Assembly (NCBI GenBank): GCA_028023455.1
Contig: JAQFVV010000348.1
Location: 124,001 to 188,000, forward strand
Source of the DNA: Epiperipatus broadwayi
Taxonomy: Eukaryota > Onychophora > Udeonychophora > Euonychophora > Peripatidae
Length of the DNA stretch: 64,000 nt
Direction: 5' to 3'
The notes under the pieces were generated by a model, which worked only from the letters and a program-made list of their open reading frames with translations, was not told where the DNA came from and searched no databases. Positions 23,601-37,300 of the stretch are shown in pieces. Positions within the stretch are counted from its first letter, which is position 1, and each line of letters starts with the position of its first letter. The position numbers were made by a program, and so were the translations under genes.

Positions 23601-26600
23601 ATCTTTAAAATTAAACTATATTTGTCGGTCAATTCTTTTTATCAATTCTTTTTAACAAATTCTTTTATTAATTCTTTTAATCACTAATTAAGTATAATCT
23701 ATTAGTGATTACAAACAACTGAGCTAGTCATGGATTTAGGCGTTGGGTTAGTTGCCACTATTCAAAGTGCGTTGTCTATTCTTTTAGAATAAGCAGCTGG
23801 CGCCCGTGTTTATACACAAACAAAAAAAGTGCTTTGAACTTGGTGTTGAACTCAACAGTCGAGAAGAAGTTATGTCCTGGAAATGTAACGTTAGTTATAT
23901 ACTTTATAGCTATCGTTTGGGCATACATACTCTCCGAGTATGTTCTTCTCTGCCTAAGAGGCCGGTGTTTCGAATACACATATTCGAACACGGTTCAATG
24001 GCTAGACCCAACTTGGGGCTGAACCTAAGAAACAATAGTAAAGAAATACTTTGTTTCTTGTTTGAAAATTTTGTTTTATACAAAAGTTAAATTACGTATG
24101 TAAAAGTGTTTTAATTTTAAAAAAAGAATTGACCGAAAACTTTTTTTTTTCGAAATGAAAAGAGATTTTGACATTTATGCTATCAAATCAGAGACAGCTG
24201 ATATTTGGGCGGAGTTAAAGCATTAGATCGGGTAGAAAAATGGACAAAAGGGGTGGTCAGCGTGTGTTTCCGTTTTACTCAGAAATAAATAAATAAGCCA
24301 TATATTAAATTTAGTGAAATAAAATATTGTTTTAAAAATGGAAAAAGAGAAAGAAATGTCTGAGACGCGAATGATGATGAAAATGATGATGAATATGATG
24401 CAAGAGTTTAAAGAAGAATTGTGTCAGAAATTTGAACAAAGCCAACAGGAGCTTAAAGCTGAATTCAAAGCAGAATTGATAAAAGAAATGCGTCAAGAAA
24501 TTAAACAAAGTCAACAAGAATTGTGTCAGAAATTTGAGCAAAGTCAGTTAGAACTCAAAGCAGAATTGAAGGAAGAAATTAGTCAGGTTAAAACAGAAAT
24601 TAAAGAACTCAGAGCAGAAGTAAGAGAAATAAGATGTGAGATAACGGTAAAGGTAGAGAAGAACCAAGAAGTTATAGAGTTAGATTTAATTAAAGAAAGT
24701 CAAAAAGTTGAGGTCACGAAAGAGGTAGAAATTGAATTAGAATCAGATAGCGTTGTGACAGATAAAGTAGACACAAATGTAGATCAAGAAATAGAAGAAA
24801 AACATAGATCAAAAGGTAGAAAATAGCGTAAAAGAGTTTTTACAAAGAATTAAAAATAAAAGGTTTAAAGTAAACGTTCGCATTCACTGTAGATGTAGAT
24901 TTAAAATAAAGAGAAAGCGTAGGAAAAAATATTCACGATTAGGAAAAATACGGAGGTCTGTAAAGCTTAAAAGTTTTCTAATTTACAAGGCAGAAAAAAC
25001 GGAAAGAGAAAGAGATAAAATGGATTTTAATCAAGAAATAGGAATGAGAATATGGAGTATGATTTATATTATAAAATTAGTAGAAAGAAAGAAGGAACCA
25101 CCTGACATAGCTTAAAAGTTAGTAATCGGGCGGAATAGTAAAGGAAATAAACAAAAAGGACCGGAAATGGACTATGAGTCTAATATAATTATTTTGACGT
25201 AGGTGAAAAGCCTGAATTAGAATTTCGCTATTTAAAATGATGGATTGTTTTATCAAATAATAATAACGGAGGCTTCGCAAAATAAAAGATTTTTTTTTCT
25301 CCACGCACATATTAATTAAGGAAATGTTCGTAAATAAACAGTTCAAATAAATAAAAATCAATAAAATCAAGTTAAATAAATGGGTCAAATTAAGGATTTA
25401 GAAATAATATTTGTAGAATTAAATAAATGAATAAAATAACGGAAATACATAAAATAAAAACAAGTTAAATAAATAAGTATAATATATCTGTAGAAAATAA
25501 ATAAAATATTCATAATAAAGCAAAATAGTTTTTTTTTCTGAGTACACGCACGTTAATATATAAGTTAAAGTAATGGGTTAAAAGTAATATCGTAATATAA
25601 ATAAATATGTAAATTGATGTCCGTGATAGTTTAGAATAGTATTGTAAGTTAAATAAATATGTAAGATAATGTTCGTAATAGTTCAGAATAATATAAATAA
25701 ATATGTTAAAGTAATGTTCATGTGTATTTAAAATAATATTGTAGGATTAGTGATAAATAATATAAAGTCAATCTAAGTTATATTAGGAGTGTATAAGGGT
25801 TCGAATCTAAAGGGATGAGGGTAGTATTGAAATAAGTTAGATAAGGATTAAGTTTAAAGCTCTCGACTGGATAAATTCTAGTACCCGTAACGGATTGGCC
25901 GGGATCATTCCTCTTTTAAAAAAATGCACTGGCAACAACCAGAGTAAGTCGTGAGTCACTTTTCGGGGGAGAATCCCCATATCTCGTACCTCGTTTTCCA
26001 AAGCGTAAGTCGGAAATGGACAGTTGAAAATTCCTGCCATTGTAGCTGCTTAGTCAAAGTCCGATCAAGAGAATCGGCAATCGTTTTCCAGGGCGTAAGT
26101 CGAAAATGGACAGTTGAAATTCCTGCCATTTGCAGCCACCTTTTCTTAGTCAAAGTCCGATCAAGAGAATCGGCAGCCGAAGCTTCATTTACAAAAGATC
26201 CCTGTGCCACAAATTTAGTTTGTCCTCATGGTCATTATCCAGGACGAACATTGTAAGCAATGTTACCAGCATAGAAAGAAGAAAAGCATAATTGGAGATT
26301 GCCCTTAGTATGGAAAGGAAAAGATAAAAAAGGCAAACTTAGAAGGAATAATAAATTAATATTTAATGTTGTCAGAGATAAAATGGTCAAAAATGACGCA
26401 TTTTACTCTCAAAAGGAAGGGCGGTGTAATGTACCTATATTGATATAGGCACATATAATTTTTATCTAAAATTATTATTAAAGTAATCTTTCATAAAAGA
26501 AAAACATAAAATTAAATGTTGAAGAGTTTATTCAGTTTGTTTTAGAAAAAGATAGGAATTAAATAGTTTTTATTAGTATTCGTAAAAATATAAATATACA

Positions 26601-29600
26601 AATCTCTTTTCATTCAATTTTAATTAAAGAAAAAATAATGTTAAAACTAAATAGTAAATTGTATTAAAATATATGTGCGTATATATTTGAGATTTGTAAA
26701 TAAATAAAATGTATGCGAAATAAAAGAAGATTATCATTAAAAACACGGCAATGGCTATTAATAAAATAAAACAACATCTCTGCATGGCTATTACTAATTA
26801 AGCAATCTTCCAAAACACGTTTATCAAAGGATTAATTGATAAGGAATTTGACAACAGATCTTTGCCGGAGATATCAGAAAGACAACAAGGCGCAGGTATA
26901 AATAGACCTTTTTTATCGGACAGTAATTAATTCCACAAATTAATTGAGTTGAGACAATCAGTTCACAAAGTTATTGAGAGAGTGCAGTTCGGAAATTAAT
27001 TGAGTCAGTTAAGAAACAAAATGCAGTGCTGAGAATATTTTGGAACGCACGTTCACCTCCAGCCCAGATGTCCGAGAAAACAGCAGATCTGCCCGTGAAA
27101 TAATGTCAGCTTAACATCTTAGAAAATCTCCGTCAGTATCTATTTGTCTCCGATAGCAATAATCGTGAAAATCAGGAAACTCAGCAAGGAAACGTCCCAG
27201 CCGGCTGGTAAGCATTTATAATGGAAATATCCTCACCGAAAGCAGCCTCCAAAGAACAAAATTCTACGTCAACATTCAAAATCCTAGGTAAAACATTTGC
27301 TTATTTTCATTTATACTGTAATAGCCATTGCATTTCATTAATTCGTGCGAATCCTCCAAGAGTCTAATTATATGAACTCGATATCATACATAAATGAACT
27401 ATTGATATGTGTGTGATTAAATTTCAAATGCTATGTAGTCCTTTATTATCATTATTATGTGTGTGCATGAGTTAATATGTGCGTGGTCATTATATCAATA
27501 TTTATTAGTTAAATTAGAAAAACCAGTGTTTTGTTATTAAATCTATAGGAATATTTAAACTATTTAGAAATGTTAATTTAAAATATGCGTGTGTTTTATT
27601 AGAATTATAAAATGTTTAAATTTAGTAAATAAATGTTAGTTAATAAATTATCTTTAAAATTAAACTATATTTGTCGGTCAATTCTTTTTATCAATTCTTT
27701 TTAACAAATTCTTTTATTAATTCTTTTAATCACTAATTAAGTATAATCTATTAGTGATTACAAACAGCTGAGCTAGTCGTGGATTTAGGCGTTGGGTTAG
27801 TTGCCACTATTCAAAGTGCGTTGTCTATTCTTTTAGAATAAGCAGCTGGCGCCCGTGTTTATACACAAACAAAAAAAGTGCTTTGAACTTGGTGTTGAAC
27901 TCAACAGTCGAGAAGAAGTTATGTCCTGGAAATGTAACGTTAGTTATATACTTTATAGCTATCATTTGGGCATACATACTCTCCGAGTATGTTCTTCTCT
28001 GCCTAAGAGACCGGTGATTCGAATCCACATATTCGAACACAGTTCAATATATATATATATTACTAAAGATGTGCATCTTGGATGGTGTTTTTACTCATGT
28101 AGTTTCTTACCATGTAAGCAGTCCCCTAGGACCATATGACTTACTATGAATTAATTGAACATATAGTTCGGTAATCGGAGCAGCTTATAAAAACAATCTG
28201 GACCTTCGTGTTCCAGTTATAAAACAGAGCTGTCCAAACTAAATATATGGGATGGCCATTAAAACCAGAAGTCCATTCATATAGGAAACATACAGCAAGG
28301 TGTAAATGCATGTATGTGCTTCCTAAAGGCATATTCGCTCTGCTAAATACAATATCAATTAATAATTTAGGGTACACAAAATTCTATAGTTTCATTCTGT
28401 GAAACTACCATATGCCAGTTCATAATAATAGCATTTATAAGACATACTAAAAGGGGTATTTACAGTAATCTAGTTTATTAAGTAACCTGTGTAGTTTAAA
28501 CTATAACTTAGGGAGGAGTAAAGCAAATTTTAGACTTAAACGGTCAGTTATAATATGTTTTCTAATCATTCTTGCCTATATTAACAAAATTATATTTATT
28601 GACATGCAAACCTAATACTAAAATTAAGCTAAAATCTAGTAGCACATAAATATAAACAGGTTTTTCAAGTGGAGATTTAGCTGTGTGGTGCTAAAGAGAG
28701 CACCATTACTTAATTATGTGAGGGCTTCTAATCATCTCTCCCAAATTATTAACAAAATGAATCTCTGTTCTGAGATGGCACATCAGAAATTATAAACAAA
28801 TAATATAAAATAAATGAGAAAGGCATGACTGCAGATTAGCAAGCAAGAAAATAATAACCGAGTAAAGTTATCATTTAACAGATTTCAGAGTTTAAATTTC
28901 ATTTAATTAGAGTCAGCAAGTTTTACTGGTTTCATTAAAAAATTTACCAATAGTTTAAAGATTTAAATAGATTCTTAAATTGTTCAAACAGTATTAGAAT
29001 TTAGAAGTATGTGCAAATTTAACATCAGTAGCTAGTTTAAGATTGAAATAATAATTTATTAGACTATTTTTTAAGAGCTCTGTGGGGTTAATTGTTATCG
29101 CATGTTCTTTCCTGAGGCTTCTCTATGACTGTAGCACCATCATTCTTGGCTGGGCTGATCTGTTCTTGATGTCTTCTTAGCAGTCTACTGATCTCCCCCT
29201 TCTTTTACCTCCACCGACCAATCTCTCAAAAGGAGAGTCGGCAAATGGTATGCATTTAACTGCCAAGCTTTATTTTCCAGTCCAGTCAGTCATATTGACT
29301 GGCAGAAATCACAAGCATTTGGGTTGAAAGAATAAGTGATTCATTTTATTCTTTTGAAAAGACTTTTATCTTGTGTTGGAAGTGAAAGTATTCAATTTTT
29401 AGTATTAACATTCGTAAAAAGTGCATGTACATTAGCTTGAAAGGCTGATCTTTAGTTTATTACAATTTATAAACATAGCACTATATAAATAAGTGCCTCA
29501 TTTATATATGTTTAGTTTCATTTAAGAGTGACATTTCATAAATTCTAGATAATTTCGTGGACGTCATTCATTCAGACATAGTAAACAGTAATTTAAAGTG

Positions 29601-31348
29601 ATTGATTTATCCTCACGCTTTCATTTCCAGTACTTAAGATTTGCCCATATATAAGCATTTGGGTTGAAAGAATAAGTGATTCATTTTATTCTTTTGAAAA
29701 GACTTTATCTTGTGTTGGAAGTGAAAGTATTCATTTATTAGTATTAACATTCGTAAAAAGTGCATGTATGTTAGCTTGAAAGGCTGATCTTTAGTTTAAT
29801 ATCCAATTATGTAAATATTATTTATGAAGCGCAAGCAGTTCATAATTAAAGTGAAAGGCTGAAAAGCACATGTGAGAGGTTTTCAACCTTTCACTTTAAT
29901 ATTCAATTATAAAAATAAATAGTTGAGTACTTAAAATTTAGGGTTATTTATATTAAAGTCTGTAATTGGAGTCACATGTTTACAACATTCTACAAAATTT
30001 TCTTAAATTCCAATCAATAATTTAAAATCCATAAAAATGAAATCTTTGGTCATTGACCAGTTTACTTTTTGTTTTTAGTTTTTTTTATTTTTAAAATACA
30101 TTTAAAATTTTAATCCCAATTTTTATTAATTGCTTACAGATGGTTTTTTTAAGAATTTACAGCTTTTTTTGGAAAAACAGATAATTTTTTTTAAAAAAGA
30201 GTTTAGGTTCTATAAACTATATATATATATATCTTGGGTCTTATTTATCTCTTTCCGAAACTATCCCAGGAATTGAAATTTATATACAAATGTACATACC
30301 TAAAAGAAGAATTTTAACTGTGAATAATTCAAATTTATATTAATTTAAAAGAGTTGTAATGCTTTTTAAAATCTATTGCATTACAGCTTTGTTCACATAT
30401 ATATGTAGATGGTTACACACATACAATAATGTTCATACAACTTAATTAATTACACCATTTAAATTTATAAATTAATATATCTATATTAAACATACATATA
30501 TAATTATTATAGTTAATGTATGCTATACCTATATAGATGTGCACACTCGCAAATACACTTTATTATACATTATTGATGAAAATTTTCAGTTAATATACAG
30601 ACTTGGGAGGGTTCAAACTGGAGAAAAGGTACTACTACAGAACATAGTAGGTGAAACGGGGTGATGGCTAAATAATACCATTTCAATATCAGCTTACAAT
30701 TTTTGTATGGCAGTAATTAAAAAAATAAAACAATATTTTGTAATTTTACCCAGATAATATAGATTTTTGATTTAGAGATGTTTGGATTAATAATAATTTA
30801 TCTTTATATTAAAACAATTATTATACACAAGGGAAAAAAGGTTTGAAGATGGATTGATGATGAAATGTGGTTATGTTTAATAATAATTAAATAACAAATG
30901 AAATAATCAGGGAGTTTAAAGTCTATATCTGAGCTAGGAATATGATAATCTTTAGCATAATAAATGATAAATAATAATCACTAATATATTTATCCAAATT
31001 AGATAATGCCAAAGATGTGAGTTTAGAAAGTTTGATACTTTTAATTCAAATTGTAGTAATTACACCTTGATAAATACTGAACAAATGATGAAGACATGTT
31101 AGAAACTGTGATCTAGACTAACTGAAGAGTGCTAATTTAATATGAAATACATCTTGGGTCTTATTTATCTCTTTCCGATATTTTATTCATATGTTTAAAG
31201 ATTGTATGATAAAATACTTTGTAAAAATATTTGAAAAATTAAACATCAATGGCTACCTGGTGGTGAAACATGACCAATCAGCAGTTATATCATGATTAAA
31301 TTTTTATTTTTGTAGTTAAAATTTAAAAAAAAAGTGTTATTTGTATCT

Positions 31349-31385
<37 letters not shown>

Positions 31386-34300
31386 GGGGGGATAATATAA
31401 ACAATAAATAAAGTTTTATTAACTTACAGAGTTAACGAATGAGCTCATATGAGGAAGTATCTTAGTGAGTGATACACACAACTTAATATAGCTAATTATA
31501 TAATGAGTTTGTGGAATTTTTTTGAAGAATCCATCATGCCTCTTATCTAATGATTGGAAATCTTATTGGGCAAAGTAAACAGAAATAAGTCATAGTATTT
31601 ATTTAAAATAAAGTTCAGATCCATATAGCTATCTGGTTTGAAAGGCTGGATTTGAAGACATTTATGTGTCTGAAAAATTCAAGTTTTCAAACTGATAGTA
31701 ACATATTAAATAAGTGCACTGAATTGGAGTTTTGGATCTAGTTTCTGAAATCCTAATTCTTCACTGAGATGAGCCATTTGAAATCAATTGGTCTGGAGAT
31801 GAGGATTTTCTGATAGAGATTTTGAATTCTTTTTCTGTTGGTACTTATAATTAAAGCTTGTTTGGAGCTAATGGTAAGCTCCATCTAGTGATAAAGTTTA
31901 AGTCATTGAATGTTAATGTAAAGGATAAAAATGTAGCACTTCCTATTCATAGGAAAAACATTAACTTTATAGATAAAAGTGCATTGAGATCAATAATCTA
32001 TCTACAACTAAGCTATACCAGGAGTTAAATTTTTTCTTAACTACAAAAAAATACTATATGTCTATACAATAATGCTGAGTTGAAATAAAAGTATAGAATA
32101 TGAGTATTTTTACAAAAGTTAGTAATGCGGTGTTAGTTTATATAATATAAATTACTCTATAGGCATAGTGGTGATGAAACTGAGACAAATAATTAAGCAT
32201 TTTTTAAAAATTGGCATTGAAAGATTTTATCAATTTGATGGGAGACTTGAACTGATATCCACAGATTTTATTAGTATAAGTTCATAAATTTTGTAAAATA
32301 AAATATTTGTCAAGTAATATCATTATAGTAGCCTATTGCAGATTATTACCATGATATTTTTTACTTTTAATAAAATTTGACACATATTTATGATATAAAA
32401 CATATCATGACATCTTTTCAGATCATTAGATATTAAGGACAATTCTGCATATTTTAAAATTAAATAGCTCATAGTATAATCCCAACATCAAAAAGATTTG
32501 GAATTTTTTTTGACATTTGTGTTGATTATCCAGATTTTTGATTCTAAATTACTGAATCATAATTTTAGTAGAAATGACAGTGGTAAGTTTTTGTTATATC
32601 TAATAAATAGTTATGCTGTATTACAATGTACATGAGCATAAATGATTTAGATAAAACCAAGCTTACTGGTTATTCAATTTATTATCTAATCATAATATAA
32701 TTAGTTACCAAAATAAAGATTATAATAAATTATAAAATAACTAATAGCTTTAATACTTATATAAGGCTAAAACCTCAGTACATGCACCTTGAGTGCTTAA
32801 TTTTAGCAAGAGAGACCTCTACAAATCATAATGCAAGATTCGACTTTATAAAGATAAGAGGGACCCTCTTATCTCTCAATCTATTTTCTTAATTATATAG
32901 GCAAATCTAAAGCATTTTGATTTGGGAGCATGAAGCTAATAAATTCTTCACTGATTAAGTCCACTATTTCCGTTAAACATTAACATTCGCAAAATCTTTC
33001 GATTTACAACGAATCAATATTCAGATATTAAATTTAGAAATATTTTGAATTAATTTAATTAAGCACTCAAGGCGAATGTACTGAGGTTTTAGCCTTATAT
33101 AAGTATTACATGCTGACATCATGCTTAATAAAAATTAATAGCTTTAAGTAAATTACTACAAATCAAAATAAAGATATCTGATTAGATACAAATAGAAGTT
33201 TACTGGAAAATAATAATAAATGAAAGAATGTAAATTCTATTTAAAGTTGATGAAACAAGTCTTAGTACATGAACTCCATTGATTAATAACAAAACACATA
33301 CTAGAGAGGAGTTAGAAGAAAAATGTAGAGAAGAGAATTTAATGCACTTGTAATTATTGAATAAAGAGGCAGCTTTTAAGGATGTTAGATTAAGAAAATA
33401 GAATTCCCCAAGACAGAACTATGGTTCAGAAATATTTCTGATAATAATATAAATTTTTATGAAGAGTAATAGATAAGATATAATAGAATTAAAATTTTCT
33501 TAGCCTAAATAGAAAGGTAGGATAATAACTAGCAGATATGTTTAAATATCAATAATCCTGAAAGGAATTTTACAAATGAGAAAAAAGCATTACAGAATGC
33601 ATATAAAAAGACCATGAAACAGGTCCAATCTCAAGGCAAATTGAAATGGCTGACATATTTTATTTCTTATTATTCAAACAATCTCAAAGGGATGAATTGG
33701 GAATAGTGTGTTAGTCTTAGATAATGAAGATTTTTCAAATAATTGACTACAATCAGAGTAAAAGAATAGTATGAGTAGTATCAGGATATACAAAGATCTA
33801 GAAATTTGCAACTGATGAGAAATAAGTTTCAATAAAAAGCAACTACCTTGGAATTATGCATTTTAGTGTTAATAGTTGTTTTGGAATTTGTTTTAATTTT
33901 TTGTTTTGATTCTTAATGTATATTATTTGCTAAACACTTCCAGCTCTAGAAAAATTAGGGAAAACTTTAGATGCCATCTTCCTGAATAGTAAAGTTTATA
34001 GTTTTTAAATTGGTTTACTTAGCTCCTGAAATAAATCTTTCTGATTATTGCTTGTCACCAGAAATTACAATGATTTCATTCCAACCTTGTCTTCAAGAAC
34101 CAATTTCCTCTAAGAAGCAAACGTAATTCTAACTAAATGCAGTGATAGCCATCATAATAGATTTAACTTCATTCAAAATTTCGTAAAAAGACAGGTTTTT
34201 ATCTTTCTCATTAGAAATATTTCTATGAAGTATCAGGTGGACACATGTTTTAGCAGTGTTATCAATGGTTGCTTCTGCTCCAAGATGTTGTTTTCAATTT

Positions 34301-37300
34301 ATAAATATTAAGATCTTTTAAATCCTAACTAACTTTAAAAGAAAATACGTCATTGAAGGTGATATTAATACTCTAAAATTATTTTTAATAAACTGATATA
34401 TCACAAAGATTCACTGCTTATTGATTTAGTAAACTATAACCAAATGAAGTAGTTTTTAGCAATAATAATAATATTAATTAAAAACAGATTTGATAAGTGA
34501 TGAATTATGATTTTAGCAGTCATTGAATTACATGCAGAAACTTATTTAAAAATTTTCCATTTCTGAAAATTGCATTTAAAATGTTTTGTAAAAACAATAC
34601 TATGCTTATACAATGTATAATTGGTTTATAGTCTTATTGTTACAGAGAAGTGGGTGTGACTGATAATTTATATGAATTTATAAAAAATAATCCAATGATT
34701 TATTCTCAAGAATTCATTTATTTTGAATACTGGAAGTGATAGAATTGAGCCAATATTCTTGGATTTTGAACTCTAGAGCTTACCTCTCCTATTGTACTAA
34801 ACCACATATACTAGAGGTATGCTAGGCCAATAGGATTAGTGCAACACCCTATATGTTAAGAAGTGAATTCTGTATTATTTTTATTCATTTTTTATTTATT
34901 TTTGAATTGTTTGAAATAATTATTTTTGGCATAATAAATTTTTATTTACATAAGTTTGAATTGTGCAAAAAAAATCTCAAAATTCATTTTTTTCTATAAA
35001 CATCCTTAGATGATTTCATAATATGCAGTCATGTATGTGTTATTCCAAACTTTTAAGTCTACGAGAGAATCTTCGTCATTGAAATTATCCTAATTTTTTT
35101 TTATTTTTTTCAATTGGTTTTTTTTTTAAAATATAGGACCTTTCAGAATAGCACATGCAGTGTTATGATTTACTATTGATATTATGCGATCACAGTATTA
35201 TTTTTTATTGAATATGGAAAGCAACACAAGTGTTAGCATTAAAGGTTATTTCTGTAATAACCACCAGAAAAACAAAATCAACAGTTTTTAGGCTTTTCTG
35301 TATTTTGGTGGATTAAGATAATAAAAAAGTTAATATTGATAGAAAATATTCTTTTCCAAATTGAAATTATTAATTTCAATTATTATACAGCCCTTGATGA
35401 GGAAGAGTTTTTTATTAGAATCTGGTACATAATAAAATTAAAATCTGGTCTTTAGTATATTGTTTTTTTTAGTGTGATATTACTGCAGTTTTATAGTATC
35501 AAGTTTCAGTTTCTTACTTGTTCAAACATAAATTACTTTAATGCTCTTATTTATGTGTAAAATGAAAAAGTAAGCAAAAGATAGTCCATCCACAAAATGT
35601 ATATTAAATAAAAGAAAAAAATAATAATAGTGTTTTAAACAAAATCAATAATAGCAAATCAGATGCAGGTATGAGGCCAAATGAAATTTCAAAAGCAAAA
35701 CAAGATTCGCTTGCCTACCAAAAAAAAAAAAAATGAATTGCATATCAGCAAACAAAAAAAAAATAATTATTGAAATTGGAATGACCATAAAATTGGAATT
35801 AATAAAAAATGAAATGTCCAAATTTAGTGTTGAATTTATGGATAAAAACATTAATATTAATTTTATTTTTATTTCATGTATATTCTGTGTGTAAACTATC
35901 TTTTGCTTTACACTTTATGTTTAATGTACACTTATAACATAAATTCATAAACAGGAGTAAACATTTTATTTATTATTATTTTTTGGTTCAATTGTAATAC
36001 TATGTACTTCTATCAAGAGAATATGCTTGTATGCTATATGAAACCCATGATGTTAATTTTTATTCTCATCCTGAAGCTAATTGTCCAAGTATAAAAAAGA
36101 TCTAATTAGTTTGGCTCAGATTGTATAATGAACTTAATTCAATAAGTTATTTTTAAAAACATTTACATTGAAACTATAACATTTTCTCAATGATCATGAT
36201 ATGTTTATGACTGTTCTTTAGTATTTTTATGCACTTTTAGGTTTTTAATCTGAAAGTAAAATTCCCCAAAATATTTCTAATAAAACAAGTGTTTTTTCTT
36301 CTTCAAATATCTTTCACATAATATTTGTGAATATGGATTATATGAATAGATAGATATTTATTAAAATAAATCAAAAAATAACCACTTTTTGTAAAATCCA
36401 AAATAACACAAGGTAATTGAGATAAAATCAGATTAAAAAAACCCGAAGATTAAAAAAAAATGTAATAAAAACATTGCGATTGCAAATTACTATCAGATAT
36501 ATATATAAATCAAGAACAAATCTCAACTATTGCACCATTTGTAATAAGCTGGCACTAAAGAAAAGAGCTGCTTTTATTTTATTGTATGCTATGTATACTA
36601 AGGAATTAAGGGGCCTATTGTTATCATTAGTTATGCATGTATTTACATGATTAATACATTTGTAATTTTCATTTAATTTTAATTTATAATTATAAAACAA
36701 CATTATTCAATGTGAGATGGATGGATAAAATAAGAAAGTGTAACAGTGATGATGTGGAGAGGAGAGGCTAGAGATCGGAGAAGATGAATTGAACTTGGAG
36801 AGACTTTTATCCTGCAGGGAATTGATAATGATTGATGATTATTATTCAAATAAACCAACAAAATTTTAATTCCTGATTCCTTATATATCAAGTTTAAAGA
36901 TATTAAAATTTCAGATCATAAATGCGTATATGTAATGATATTGGCAGAACTTATATTCAATTATCCTCTTGTGATTTTGTGCAATACAGTGGTAGAATGG
37001 CAATTTTTGGAGTTTTAGGTCTATAATCCATATCTTTTAATGCTTAAATTTTTTATAAATCCTATTTGATTATTTTTTTAAATTTTATATATAAACCTAT
37101 ATGATAATTTCAATGAATGAATCCATATAATTTGTTATCTTTCTCTTCATATTTGTGGCTTAATCGGGTTTAATGTCATACCACCCTTTTGCAAATTCCT
37201 AAAAATATGCATAAAAAGATTAAATAGTAATGTGAATTCTTTGTCTGCCCAAGCCGTTATACTGACTTTAAACATAAATTTTTATATTTTATATGGCTAG

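Larger units (their letters stand above)
22402..28046 (+). mobile_element. Non-autonomous LTR retrotransposon (Ty3/gypsy-like)
   Basis: Two direct repeats of about 1.6 kb flank a 2.4-kb interior. The unit runs TGTACC…GTTCA and is bordered on both sides by (TA)n sequence, its probable target. A primer-binding-site-like sequence follows the left LTR and a polypurine tract (aaaaggaagggcgg) precedes the right one. The LTRs differ at roughly twenty positions including indels, so the insertion is fairly young. The interior has one intact 162-codon coiled-coil ORF but no protease, RT, RNase H or integrase motif, so mobility would need proteins in trans. It sits in dynein intron 4 in the same orientation as the gene, so its promoter and polyadenylation signals could act on the host transcript. 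Assignment to gypsy rests on structure and the Gag-like ORF only. Confidence 0.85.

Noticed and set aside
23776-24090. Frames of 71-94 codons on both strands at the LTR end, repeated at 27825-28139
   Set aside because: They lie in the LTR, overlap each other on both strands and show no family features.
25837-26256. 101-codon plus-strand and 67/84-codon minus-strand frames
   Set aside because: They follow from the higher G+C and the two-copy tandem unit; the duplicated peptide has no recognisable domain.
28144-28377. 77-codon minus-strand frame with plausible residues
   Set aside because: No splice sites, upstream partner or recognisable family; left unassigned.
33590-34110. Possible LINE coding remnants
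   Set aside because: Short frames with a vague endonuclease look; too broken and no diagnostic motif.
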